Assembly: GCF_021134715.1 (NCBI RefSeq)
Contig: NC_060026.1
Span: forward strand, 13,879,001 to 13,943,000
From: Daphnia pulex
Taxonomy: Eukaryota; Arthropoda; Branchiopoda; Diplostraca; Daphniidae
DNA: 64,000 nucleotides
Direction of reading: 5' to 3'
The translations under genes were made by a program, and so were the position numbers. This document shows positions 21,214 to 34,279 of this stretch, in pieces. Within the stretch, counting starts at the first letter, position 1. Each line of letters opens with the position of its first letter. A model generated the notes under the pieces. The model was not told where the DNA came from and made no database searches. It saw nothing but the letters and a program-made list of their open reading frames with translations.

Positions 21214-24200
21214 TTTCTGCACTAAAGATGAAAGGAAAGTGCCTGTAATATTATCAATTTGTCTACAGGCGAAACAGTAGGGCAGCAACTAGGACCGAAA
21301 CACCAAATCAATAACATTGAACACAACAGTCTCCAAGAGGCAAGAGCAACTAACCTGTTAGTTGGATGACGTCGTCTGCTTGTAACTTTTGTTTTTCCCA
21401 AGCTTTTGTTTATTCTTTTGGCGCTTCGTTCGAATGGTTTCAGCGACTGCCAATGAAAATGGTTTCTTTTCTTTAAAAGCTGTAGAATTATATTGTAACG
21501 AAAGAATATTATTCTAGAGAAAAAATAATTCGTTCAAATCACGGAAAAATGGGAATAACATGCTCTTTGTTAGTCAAACAGTTTACAAAATGATAATATG
21601 TTACTGATGTAAGCACGGAAATAAATCACAGTCAGATATACATGTGAAAGAGGAAAAGGAAACCGACAGAAGCATAATATTGACGGATTCCCATAAATTC
21701 TATTGAAGTGATTACAATAAACGACTCGGAGCTGCCTTTTCTCATGTTCGTATTATAATTCCGTATAGCTCCAAAGTGGTTTTGTTTCTTGTTTTTTTTC
21801 TGTGATAATCGTTTAAGAAACAAAGGAACAAGCAGAGGCAATTACGACGTCCAATTCTCCTTCAACTGCTGTACGAGTTCTTGACGATCGCCCTAGTCCG
21901 TGACTGGACCTCATTAAAAATCAACAACTGACCCACCCGACTCCGACTATACCTTAAACCAAAAGCTAACAACGACCCCACCGTCTGACTCATTCCCTTT
22001 GTACGAAAATAAAAGAAACACCAAGAAGCAAAAAAAAGTAAGAAAAATGAATATGTTGGGTTTTTTTTAATCTTTTTGAGTCAAAAGTTAACGAGGTTCA
22101 GATTTTAAAAAGCGCGCGTATGTGTAGAACGTATTGGAATTCAGTCAAGGCAGCTTTAGGACTCGGTGTCGTTGCTAACTGGGTGAAAGAGTTGAATGGA
22201 ATAATGCGCATTTCATTATACGAAGATCAACGCCAACTGCCTATAGTCTCTCCCTGTTCCCAAGTGAATTTTTTACGAGCTCAGTTTATCATTGAATCAA
22301 GAAGTATTCCGGTGCGTGTTGCGCTCTGTCGATATTTACAGGGAAATATATGCGCTACGTAAGGCAGCGAAAGTTTAATTAACCAAAAAGCAAAAAGCAA
22401 AATGAAGGAGAAACCAAGGAGAGACTATCGATCCTGTTAATGTTTAGCGCGGCTGTTCATTTCAGAAATGGCTAATACTGCAGGCGATCCATCATCACTT
22501 GCAGCGCAACTGAAATATCGCCCATTTCGGCGCAAACATTTTCAACGGCTAATTATTATTATTGCGAAACTTTTTTGTTGATTCATCAATAAAATTTGAA
22601 TCGGTTTGGAAGACGACGTCTAAAGAATTTGCGCCCGTCGTCATTTGTCAGGTCTCAGGCCGGAACCGGCACCTGCGAGATTTCAATATTATCCACAAAA
22701 GAAAATGAAGCTTTTGTTAAAATAGTCGTTGCTTTTGTGTTGCTTTTTTGTTCAGCCAATGAGAAAGCAGAACAGCAGAGAGAATCAAGGGGATGAAGGC
22801 GTCGTTATTGTGCGGCTGTGTTGGAATAATAAATGGGGTGGTGCTGGTTGTGGGTCGCACGCGACGTCATAAATCAATTGAGCGTGTCGTTTCATCAATC
22901 CCCGCGACCCAAGTTTTGTTTCGCATGGGAGGTGGATGGAGAGAAAAAGGTGAAAGAAGAAAACAAATTCCAATTCAAATGAGAGGATCACGCATCTCTA
23001 AATTATTAATTTATTCGTTGGCGCAGTCAATGGTAGGAACCTCGTGAACTGAAACCAATTGTTGGATCCCACGCATTTCATCAAATAGGAACGAACTGTC
23101 ATCTCTATGCAAGGTCCCTCTCCCAGTCCTGTGGTAATAATATCACGAAGCTTCAACAGCAAAAGGGAGGCGGGAGGAAGGAGTCCGGTGATTCTCTAAA
23201 TGATTTTTTGATCTCGGTCCCTTCTGTTTTCAAAGGGCACGGATCAATTTTATTTTAGCTGAACGGGACTATGACGATTTGTAAAGGAAAGCAACGCAGT
23301 ACGACTATTCTGACCCCAGCATATATAGTTCATTCAATGGCGTGCAGATGCGCCCTTTTATTGGACGAATCTTTGTTGAATTCTTCATTGCATTTGGGTC
23401 AGATGCCATTAGGTGAGTGGCAGTTGCTCCTTCATAAAACTTTCGTGACTGCGTGGGGAACTATTATTAATAATTGAACATTTTAACAGAAGAATTGAAG
23501 TCAACCAATAAAACAGCGTCAAATCTCTTGAAAGGAGATTCGCCATATTTATTTCGTCGTTCCTACAATTTCGGTCTGGCGCTATATTCAAATCACACGA
23601 CAGTTGTCAGAAAGTGAATTACATTAATTGTCGAGTCTCAATCAAATAAGTGACACTGACACAAGTCGTGTGATCTGTGACATTTGCAAAGTGAACCGAG
23701 TGATTTACTTGTCCCGGTTAAGGATCTACTGGCACGGAGTTGCAGACAATTTAACCAAAAGTTTTGGAGGTTGTGTAAGACAAAAGTTGACGAGGGGCGG
23801 TTACCAGCGGTAACGCAGTGGAAACGGAAAAGAAAGAAAAGACATTTTGAAACAATTTGACGTTACACGTCAGCATTTCGACTGTACCAGAATGTCAAAA
23901 TATTCGCGATTCAATCCGTTCTGCAATTAGAAACTGCATTGCATCAATTATTTTCTACCTTAGTTATTATTCCTTCTAGTTTTATTTCATTTTGAATTCT
24001 CTGAGCTGGGCGCTGCGTGCCAAACGCCAAAATTCAGCAAAAGGCTTCCTATCTCCTTTGCATCTCGCATGAGGAGAGGCAGATCCACTTGATGAGATTT
24101 TCCATCAACTTATTGTCAAAAGCTCTGCAATTCCGCACTGCAAGTACTGCAGCTCCAATATCCAGCACCACCAGACAACGGGCGGCCGTTGACTGGGCTG

Positions 24201-25801
24201 GACTTAATCAAGATTGTCCCGCATCAGCGCCTGCTGTTTTTGTTTTGTGTATACATTCGTTCATATTGGCGCTCAGCTCGTCACGATAATGAACGAACGA
24301 AGAAGCGGCCGAGTCACTGGATCTGCTGTGTCTGCTGGATCTGCTGCCTCTTGGGCATGGCCGGATGGACAAAGCTCATCGACGAGCCTTCATTCAAATA
24401 AGCCCGGGATTGCATTACAACAAGATGAAAATAAGGGGAATAAGGCGCTAGCCGGACAGCCAGACGGCCTGGTCCATATTAAAACAACACCAAATTAAGG
24501 AGAAGATTCAAATGGAATTAAAAAGAAATGAGCTCGAGGGAATCAAGATTCGCTCGGTGATTATTGTACAAGTCTAAATAGGGTTCTCGGAAGTGCTGCG
24601 AGTCTGTCTGTCCGTCTGTCCGTCCGACTGTGGAAATTCCAGGAAATCGGGCGGAATGGAACGACGACCCGGCCCGGCGGCTGAGGCAAAGTCAACTCGA
24701 CTCGGACAACGGCCAAATGAGAGGAACCCCACTAAAAAGATGAGACTGTTGTCCTACCCCTGCTGGCCCGGCTGCTGCTGTCGTGATGGGATGTGCATTA
24801 TTACTACATGGAGGAGGAACGAGCGGGAGTCATGGCAACGGGCGTTGATGGTCTGTGATGATAAGCGACGCCGGGGAGACTGGGGAGGAGGGGATGAGAG
24901 GCGCGTGCTCGCTGCTGGCTAGACCGACTGCGGACTACTACAATGATGTCGACAACAACAAGAACAACAACGTTGTTAATGTCCGTTGCGACTAGGACCC
25001 AGCACTAGTGGAGTCTGATACACACAACTCCACTTTCCTTGATGAAATGAGTCAACTGATATGTCGGCCATTGCTGCAGGCTAGGCTAGGCTGGACTGGG
25101 CAGTACCACATAACGAACGCCAACGACCCGAAAGGCTTTGGGACTCGGCCCCGACCCGAGATGTGACTCGGATTCAACTCTATTCAGTTACCAAATATAA
25201 TAAAATTAAGTTCATCTCATCCGAATTTACTAAAATTAATAAATTAGCACGATTGATTGATTTTCTAATTGACGACACGATTGATTGATTTCAACAGTCC
25301 AGCAGACCAGCAGCAGACCTACATCTAACACACGTGTAGCAATCGGTAACAACGTCATAACCTTTGTTACTAGGCCCATATCTATATTATGGAATGATTT
25401 GTTTGAAAAATTGATTTCGGACATTGTACATACATTGATTAGGCTACAACTCGTTATATCTATTACAAAAACTACGTATGTCTAGGGTAATTTTAACCAT
25501 GATTGCAAGCACAAATGAAGCAAGAAACGCTTTAATCACGAGACGAACAACGAATTCTGGCTGGCTATTGGCTATTGGCTGCTACTGGAAAACAAATACG
25601 CATTTCGAAAGTAAAAAAGGTTATTTCCCTTGATTAAGAAACACTGCATATTGATGAGACTTTGTTCACTATAAACTGATGGACTTTCTTATCTAGATTA
25701 GGGGGAACTCCATCCGCCATCACGTACAGCTTCAACATGTCCTATAAATTGCGCATTCAGCAGGAAAACAGGATTCATTCGAAAGCTTTGCAAAGAAGAA
25801 A
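21214..25801. other. Intergenic, 4.6 kb, no supported gene
   Basis: This holds the upstream region of the ARFGEF3 homolog (minus) and of the secreted C1q gene (plus). Open stretches of 60-110 codons occur on both strands but lack splice context, signal peptides or recognisable motifs. Minor features: a CTGT/CCGT simple repeat near 24600-24625 and a twofold direct repeat of CACGATTGATTGATTT at 25248 and 25276. Confidence 0.5.
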
Positions 25802-26903
25802 ATGGCTCGTCGTCAACTTTCTGCTGCCACTTTGATCCAATGTGCCATTTTATTGGTATTGGTTTGGTCAAAAGGAACTGCTGCCATTTCCTTGGAAGGC
25901 AAATTGCAGCAGTTAGAAGAGAAACTAGAGTCAAAATTGGCTCTAGTTGAAGCCCAAAACGTTCACCTGACCGGAAAAGTAACACAACTGGAACTCCAAC
26001 TACAACAGCAAGTGAGTCCCTTTTCACAATTCATTTTCTTTTCCATTTTAACGCGCATTTCTATTAACTATTAATTTTATTTAGGATGAAATCAAAGAAA
26101 CTTTGGCATTCAAAGTGGATCAACTAGAATCGCTTTTGAACGCTCTGCAAAAGAATAACCAGCGACCAACCGTATTATCCGAGTGGAAAGATGATCAATC
26201 AGCAGTGGTGACCTCCGATGGAATGCCAACATCGTGCAGGGATCTGAGGATACTCGGGCACCTCTGGAGTGGAATTTATTCGGTCATGGGCAATCATTCG
26301 GTGGAGACTGTTTACTGTGACTTCACCAAAGTCCTCGATGACCCAGGTATTATTTACCAACAAACTATCCCATGAAAATTTTAAAATGAATTCGGCCTAT
26401 TGTAAATCAATTGTCAATCAGGGTTCGAAAAATGGATTGGCTACACCGACGTCAAATCAGCACGCACTTATTTTTACGTCCAGAGAGAGACTGATTTCAA
26501 AGTCCTCAACACTCCGATTCCATTTGAGATCGAAAGACTCAACGTAGGAAGGGCCATGGATTTAACTTCGGGAATCTTCACGGCACCTCGCACGGGAACT
26601 TATTTCTTTTCCTTCACGGGAATGGGACATTTCATCACTTCGTCTGCGACTAGAGTTTACGTGTACATGGGTCTGTTTTTAAACGGCGATAAAATCGGAT
26701 CGGGTCTGGTCGACGAAGCCAACACGGTCAGTTATCAAAACAGTCCGTTGATGATCCAATCGACGCTCAATTTAAAGGAAGGTGATCAAGTCTGGACGGC
26801 GATAACGACTGTCACAACAGGCATGTATTTACACGACAGCACTAATCACTACACCCATTTCAGTGGGTGGATGTTAGATGAAGACATCTACCAGTCGCGT
26901 TAA
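25802..26903 (+). CDS. Secreted coiled-coil C1q-domain protein (317 aa)
   Basis: Exons are 25802-26011, 26085-26346 and 26422-26903. The start ATG is followed by a signal peptide (residues 1-28, ending KGTAAIS). Residues about 30-115 form a Leu/Gln/Glu coiled coil (LQQLEEKLESKLALVE). A module with two cysteines follows (PTSCRDLRILGHLWSGIYS, then VETVYCDF), resembling the start of fibrinogen-related or collagen C-terminal domains. Residues about 160-317 are a C1q domain (FEKWIGYTDVKSA, then TSGIFTAPRTGTYFFSFTG, ending HFSGWMLDEDIYQSR). Such proteins trimerise through the coiled coil. The same module order and phase-1 intron recur in the gene at 60409-63625. An AATAAA signal is at 27013. Confidence 0.88.
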
Positions 26904-27012
26904 ATTCCCCAAACAAACGCAAAGACGAATGTTTTTAACCACAAGTAGAGAAATATTAGAGAAATATACTGCAATGATAAAATGACCCGAGATAATGTCA
27001 CCTCTCTTCGAA

Positions 27013-27018
27013 AATAAA
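27013..27018 (+). terminator. Polyadenylation signal of the secreted C1q gene
   Basis: AATAAA lies 110 bases past the stop codon at 26903. Confidence 0.5.
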
Positions 27019-30000
27019 CATAGTTCACAACCACTGGTCACACCAATAAGAAAAAACGACAGTCTAACACAAGCCTAGCAGACAAAAAGTAAGAAGGTGC
27101 GATAACTGAAAATGCAGCACATCAGAGTCTGTGTGGCTGCTCAACATTTCCCTAAGCATCTACAGTAGTACCGGTAGTCGAGTAAGTAGCAACTCAATTA
27201 GAAACAGACCGGAGCGGATAATTATTAAAAAAACACGGACGGACTATAGCGCATCAAGATCCAGCCCTTTTTATGCCCAACAGCGGCAACAGCAGCTACA
27301 AATGTAATTTGCTTTTTTATGTTTTATAAAAACACGAAAAACACTCACAGCAGGAAGGAGCTATCCCGTCTGTTAATGTGCACTATAAAGTTATTGTACA
27401 AGAGTATATAAACGCGTGGATCGCCCATCTCTGCGGCCTCATGTCTGTTCGTTTTAGTGGCCTGGCGCTCGTCTTGACGTCGTGACATAAAAACACAAAT
27501 TGGTGGAGAGATGACTGTCCAGTCCGGTCGGTCGACATCATCATATAAAGTGCACTGACGACTGACCCTGCATGAGAAATACGCAAATAGCCGAGGAGAT
27601 TCTTATTCTCATATTTGTGGCCTTTTGGCCTTTTCCACACAACGCGAAGGCGATTTAGGCGCTGCATAAAACAACAGCCGCGCAATCTCAAATGGCCAAC
27701 GATTGCGGATCAGTTGAACAAGGCCGGCCCATATCTGATGGGCATCGGGACACGTGTCGCTCAATGCTGGCCTTATTCACTATCGGACGACGATGATCGG
27801 GTCCCATATAAAGACGAGGTCCATCCACCAGAAACAAAAGAGCCAAAAGTCTTCGATTAAATCGTGGCGGATGCAAAAGGGTCAGCGGCGCTTCACCGTC
27901 GTCGTCTTATTGATCGGATGTCGAGCGGCAGAATCAAAGGAGGAAGTGGGAGGATAAATAACCGCAGACACGCGAAGTAAACGGAGGGAGAGAAAAAAAA
28001 GTTGGACTCAAATGATGAATCACGCGGCGCCTTTTTTTTGCGTGCCGACGATAATCTCGTGACAAAAAAATTCACGAAAGAAAAGGGGGAAAACAATAAC
28101 AAAGTTCGGGAGAGAGTCGATGGGGGAGAATAAGAAAAGAGGAGGCGGCATAATCGGCAATGTCGTGTCCCAACACACAAGAGAAACTTAAAGCGCTGCC
28201 GGTGGTGGTGGATGGAGGTTATATTGTGAGTGTTAATGGCTTTTCAAATAGTTGATTTCGTTTCTTTCACGTTTTCAGTTTTTGTAGCCGACGGAATTCC
28301 GGCGGAATAGATGGGAGGATCAAATAATTCAGCAAAGTTGAGTCCTAAACTGTCGTAAAACTTTATGAACACCAGGGACCATGTCTAATATGTAAAACTT
28401 TAAAAAGAGCCTGTGACACGAATATGCGTCGATGCCGGCCGGCTCCGGCAGCCAAGACAAGTTAATCGCTATATGACTTCATGACAATGAGGCCCAGCTC
28501 AAATAATTGCAATGGCTTCATTTTCTATACCGGCCACAGCAATTCCCAAAAAATTTGCCTTTGGTCTTCCGCTGCCCCCGTGAAGTGGAAACCCTTTGAA
28601 ACGCCCGCCGTATTACTTGCATGTCGTCTAGATTTTCTGATGTTCGTTTCTGTTGTTTCTTGTCCGCGTGACTCTGTAAGTAATTCCTTTACACGGCCGC
28701 CATTACAGCAAAGGGGGAAAAAAGGAATATTAGTCTAAAGGGAGTTGGTTGCGTAATAAGGCAAAACCGGAAGCATATTTCTCTCGCTCTCGTCCACCCC
28801 TCGTCTTATACGATTATATGGGATGCCCGTAAAATAATCAGCTAAGCAAAGTCAGGTCTAACAAATCAACGACCCCACCCTATAATATGAAACAAAAAAA
28901 AAACCGCCTGCACGAACGAGAAATAATCCATTATTTCTTGTTCTTCCATCGCCTAGTGACCAGCAGGGGCCCACTGACCCGCCTCATAAAAAGACGCCGT
29001 CACATTTCCATGGAAACCAAATTGAGAACCCAAAAGGTAGTCAACAATTTGGATGAGAGTTTGATAGTTGATTTCAATTCCGGCTGATGGTTCCCTGAAT
29101 ATTGTTGGATGAGGGGGGGGGGGGGGCAAAGGGAATGAGCGAGTGAGTGTTTGTGTGACTCAGCCGAGTGATGCGTCAATGTCGCACCAGCAACAGCCGA
29201 CGGAGATCGTTCCGTTTCTTTATGGGACGAATCGGTTGGTGTCGGACACACCGGCCGTCCACATGCCATGGCTTATTCATCATACGACCATCAACTGCAA
29301 CGTCCTGATGCACGTAACATTCAAAGAAGCAACACGAAAAGATTCTCAATCAGAATAAGAACAATCGGATCGAAGTTGACCAGCAACTCCAAATCGTCGG
29401 ACTGGAACTTTTCACATCATCACATCCGCCCCTTTGCTGGTTGTTGCGGCCAACTCGTTGACCGACACTTCCGTCCTCCTCCTCCCCGTACATCCATCCC
29501 ACCCCACATCTATTCTGCACGCGTGTTGCCACATTTGTCGAACGCTCCGGTATTCCAGAACTTTTCGGGTGGAGCGTCAAAAAAAGAAAAAATTGGGTAA
29601 AAACAGAAAAAGAAAAAGTTTCGGAATGGAAGAATATCATTTCCATGCAACTCGTCCGTAATCCAATCGACTTTTATTCCTTTCCGTGGGGTGATGACGT
29701 TATTCCCTTTGGTTTCTCCTTTTTTTGATTTGACTCGGTGCAACGCCCGGCAACCAAGGCCCGAAAAATCCTTCCAATGGACGTTTTTCCGTTTGTTCTT
29801 TCATACACGACGAACCTTTTTGATAGGCCGACTCTTATGTACCTGAACATCATCACATTAACTTCAAAAGGAGCTAGGCCTCAGCCTCAGTTTCTTGTGC
29901 CATCTGCATCACATAGGCTGTGTACTCATTGGCTGGATATAACGAGGTCAATCACGTAAGTACAGCCGACTGCCTGCGATGGAACAAGAAGAAGAGACGA

Positions 30001-33000
30001 ACAAATTTCGTTAAGGGGAGTAGGCAATTATACGAGACTACACCACCATGTGTGGTGTAGTTGATCAGGTTATGTACGGGGGGCACCGGAATGTCGTTTT
30101 TCCCTTCGTCAAATGCAAAGCAGCAGCCATCAGTCGTCGGCGCTATTTGCATGAAAGAAAAAAGGATCAAACGAAAATGAACATTTTCATTATGACGGAA
30201 TTTGGGAAAAGAAAAGAAAAAAAGATGTGCGCCGGTCGGCCCATCACATGGCGACTGCGCGTTCTCCCCGTGGACGGCCCAACGTTTCCATCGCAGTCGC
30301 TGCTGTGCCACTGACAGGGGGAACATGTCGACGTACCCCGCAGTTGCCATTGAGAGGCCGCCCAGTGTTGAGCTAAAAAGTGGCAAGATCCCATCAATCG
30401 GTCGTCAATTCAAAGCAACAACAAAAGTCATTGTCATTTGTGCATTTTTAAAAAGGGGGCGTATATTCACGCGTCAGTATCAAAATCATTTGGATTTATC
30501 CTCGAATTAGTGAAACATTTCGGAAAATTGTAGCGACATTTTTCGTCATCCTCGTCATATTAACATTCAACTGGTGATTATTTTAGTTCCCGCGGCTTAT
30601 TCGATCGGCTATTGGTGATGTGATGTCATTCCTCCGCCCGATTTCCGGATGTTCGATCCGCCCAATCGTCAACATGACAAGTGCACCATTGACAACATCG
30701 CACTAGTTGTGCATTTCGGTGGCTCTTTAGAAATTGATCCCACAATCTTACTTCACGTGCCCAATAAAAAGAAAAGAGAAACAAGTTTAATTGAGTTCAA
30801 AATTTCATTCAGCACAGGATTTCCGCATTAAGGTAAAAGACGCAGCGCAATTTCATTAAGTCATTAGGTCTTTTATTGCTCTTGAATATTTAAATAGTAG
30901 TTGCTACGTATTATTATACTTTCGGTTATTCGGGCATTTCCAACAGCTGCAACCTTTTCTCCCTTTTGGACGTCGCCGACTTAAGTCACCCGCGTCCTGA
31001 ACGACGGACTCGATTCGGCCGGTCGACCCGAGAGAAAACGGAATGGGGTGCTGGGCGAGGCCGGGGGATTTAGCGACACAGACGCTCCTAATGTCATTAC
31101 CGTGCAACTGTTTTTCTCTTTTACTGCTGTGACTCACAACTGGGCACTGAACTGTATAGTGCCCAGTGTCCATTGTGACTGACTTACTGACTAAGTGCAG
31201 TCCGCCGTCGTCGTCGTCCTGTCCGTCCCGATTCATTCTCTTTTTTATTATTTTATTCGCCTTTATCTTTTATTGCTGGATGTTGTCGTCATCAGTTTAG
31301 TTGTTGGTCGTCCTTCTCTTATCTTTTGATTGTTCGCTGATTCAATCATCGACGATCAACGACTGACCGCTCAACGTTATTTTTACATTTAAATTTATCT
31401 CGTGAATCTATCGGACAACGTGAAGGCGTGAACAGCGTAGACACACAGCAACAAAAGAAATGGAAAAGTTCAGATGAATTTTTGGGGAGAAAAAAAGGCG
31501 AGTCAGTTTACTCAAAGCAAATGTTTTTGGCGCGCATTGATTCAAAAAGAAAAAGTAAAATTGAAAATCGAACATTTGCCATCGATTGAATTCAGACAAA
31601 TGGAAACGGTCAGTGGCCTGAAATAGTTTTGATCCGCCATGTCCGCTGTTTCTATTTGCACAAAAGACTGGCCGAAAGTCGGTGCTTTACTTGATGACGT
31701 CCGCGTTTCTTTCTCATCACATAATGAGAAATTCCCGCGTGATATTACCGCCCATTGTGACACTGCGGCATCACGATTCTAAACGAGAGGAGAACTGCAG
31801 CAGTGCCACACGACCAGGGGGAACAAACGGGAGCGTGAGGTCTACGTGTCCACCAGCAAGGGGACGAGACGAAGGTGATTGGGTATGCAGCAGACCCCGG
31901 CACATCTGCCACACTCTCTCTGCTCTTTCGTTTGGTCCTACCTAATAGAATTTAGGGCCGCCAGGACCCATTTGGACCATGACGAATAATCTTCCGTTTC
32001 CCATTACGATGTTCAAACATTAACAAGAACCTGGATTGTATATTTGATTGCTGTTAGAACGCAGTCGCTAGGGAAGATTGTAATGTCGCCACCTTTTTTG
32101 TCCCGTACCAACACATTTTGTTTCTGTGTCACAATTTCCGATGAAAATAAGAGTCAAATTGAAGTTACGAAATCGCGAGAGAGTTTGAAAGGTGAACTAG
32201 AAGTCTACAAGTCAAAAGGTTCACGTGATATTCTTTTTCTACATTTCCATTTTTTCAAAGTTTACATGACGGCGACGGATCGCTTTGCGCAACTGCGAGT
32301 CGAAATTGACATTGCGGTAGAATATAGTGGAGACGAAATTTTAAAATTTTACCTTCTTTAAAGAATCATACGGCCACGAGAAATGAAATGGAAGACGCAA
32401 CGAACAATGAGCTATCCTAGCTGGGATTCGTTTCGCCAGATCGAAATATGTCAGAAACATTTCAACCACAACCTCAGCTGTGATTGCGCCTAGCCGGAAT
32501 TCAAGCCGAGCCTTTAATATTTACGTATATATTCTATTCTGGTCCATTTAAGTGTACCTGCGATACCATCCAACTTTTGAGCGATGACATTCGCACAAAT
32601 CTGAAATATTGGTGCGGCTAGAAACTCTGAGTGTTCCGGTTTGAAAGGGTTTGAACTATGTCGCCCTTCCTTCCTCCTCCCACGTCGCGTGTAGTTCCGG
32701 CTATTGCCCAACGCTGAATGCGTACGCGGAATTGCGGATCGATGGAACGTGAAAGCTGGATGAAAGACCAAAAGTTCATGTCTACATCATGAGACCCTCC
32801 TCGTCTTTTTTTTCGTGAAAAATTACAAGAAATTAAAAATTTTCAGCAATTTCTTTTCTTTCCTTTTAAAACTTTTGAGTGGCAATTCGGCGACGCTTAT
32901 GTCAAAGTTAGTATCGTTGATGTCCAAAAGTTACGAGAAATCACTGAAGGACATTGAAAAGTTATCGGACAAGTTATTTCATTCCCTTCAATTTTACCGA

Positions 33001-34279
33001 AAAGAAGAGAAACAGAAAAAAGATGAAATTCAACGTTAGTGGTGGTTAAACATTAAAAAAAAGTTATCAAGCCATAGCAACAAAATTGGCTTGATATTGT
33101 TGGAGCTCTTTTAAGGGAAATTCACCTTTAGCTGAGCCAATAACTTCTTCGACCGTTGAAAAACGAAATAAGAAGATTTACAGACTGTGTGCGATAGAAA
33201 AACGAAGTGCAAGGAGCCGCAAGGAGTGACGTTCCTACAACAGACGGGATCGGGATGTCTGTTGCTCTGCCAAGGAAAAAAAAAGGCGCAAATTCAATTA
33301 CGACGCATCAGAGTAAAAGCAACGCGATCCTGCACGAAACTGCAGCCGGTGCAGATGTTGCTCAAAACAGCCCCTCCCAGTGATGGTTCCTGGTTGTTGT
33401 TTATGTATAAGTAAATATCAGACGCCCATAACACAAGGGCATAAGGAAAGCGGGCGAAATTCGCTGGGCCAAAGTGGAGAGTTGTAATTCCCATTAAAGG
33501 ATCTCTCGGCTCAACAGATGCATAACCATTTCTGATTAATGGAAATGTATCCGACTAAAATTCAGCACAACCATCATCCAAGGTGTTGCTACGCTGTAAT
33601 TCGCTTATTGCTCAATCGAAGGACAATGGCAATAAACGAGCTCATTTCAAAAAGTCTAGTTAGATTTGAGAAACTTACCTTCAAAACAGCTGCCAACGGA
33701 CTGGGGGTAGTTAATGAGTGATGCCACAGGGCACAATCCATCAAGTCGCAATTCCTTTCATCATATTGCGACACAGTAAAGGTTTTGTCTCCTCACTTAA
33801 TGGAAATCAAAGAAAATGTTTTAGTACCGTCATCAAAGGACTTTGTTAAGACTCTCATCATCGAATAATCACGAACGATACCAATCAGAACAGGCCGCAG
33901 TCATTATCAAAATAAGTCATTAGCCGACATTAATTGTGTCTATGGTTCTACAACAGTTGTTGATTGCAGTCGGTTGCTCATGAGGATGAGCTCTGCCCTG
34001 ACAACATCACCCTTGTAATCTCAAACATTTAGTCTTAAACAACCAACTTTGTTTCAAATACAAAAGTATCTCAACTAAACTTTCTTATTCTTACCGTTTC
34101 TGTATCGCCAATATATAGTATAGTAGGAGAGATCGATCCGGAATAGACTCCATCGATCTTTCCTCGTGCAACAACAGGAGCAGCAGCTCATCGGATCGCC
34201 TGTGGTCTGTGCAGGACATTTGGGCGTCCGTCGCCAGGAAATTTAACGTCGCGAGATCAAATTCCGGTGGCCTGGGTCG
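27019..34279. other. Intergenic, 7.2 kb, no supported gene
   Basis: Long spacer upstream of the sidestep-family gene. It contains a poly-G tract (29109-29126) and small perfect hairpins at 30038-30061 and 31139-31167. Many short open frames on both strands have none of the splice or protein features seen in the real genes. Regulatory elements or 5' untranslated exons of the receptor gene are likely here but cannot be identified from sequence alone. Confidence 0.5.

Noticed and set aside
27401..27810. Three TATAAA-like words in the spacer (27405, 27543, 27806)
   Set aside because: None is followed by a plausible first exon; such words are common in AT-rich spacer.
29109..29126. Poly-G run
   Set aside because: A simple homopolymer tract; no adjacent structure that would give it a role.
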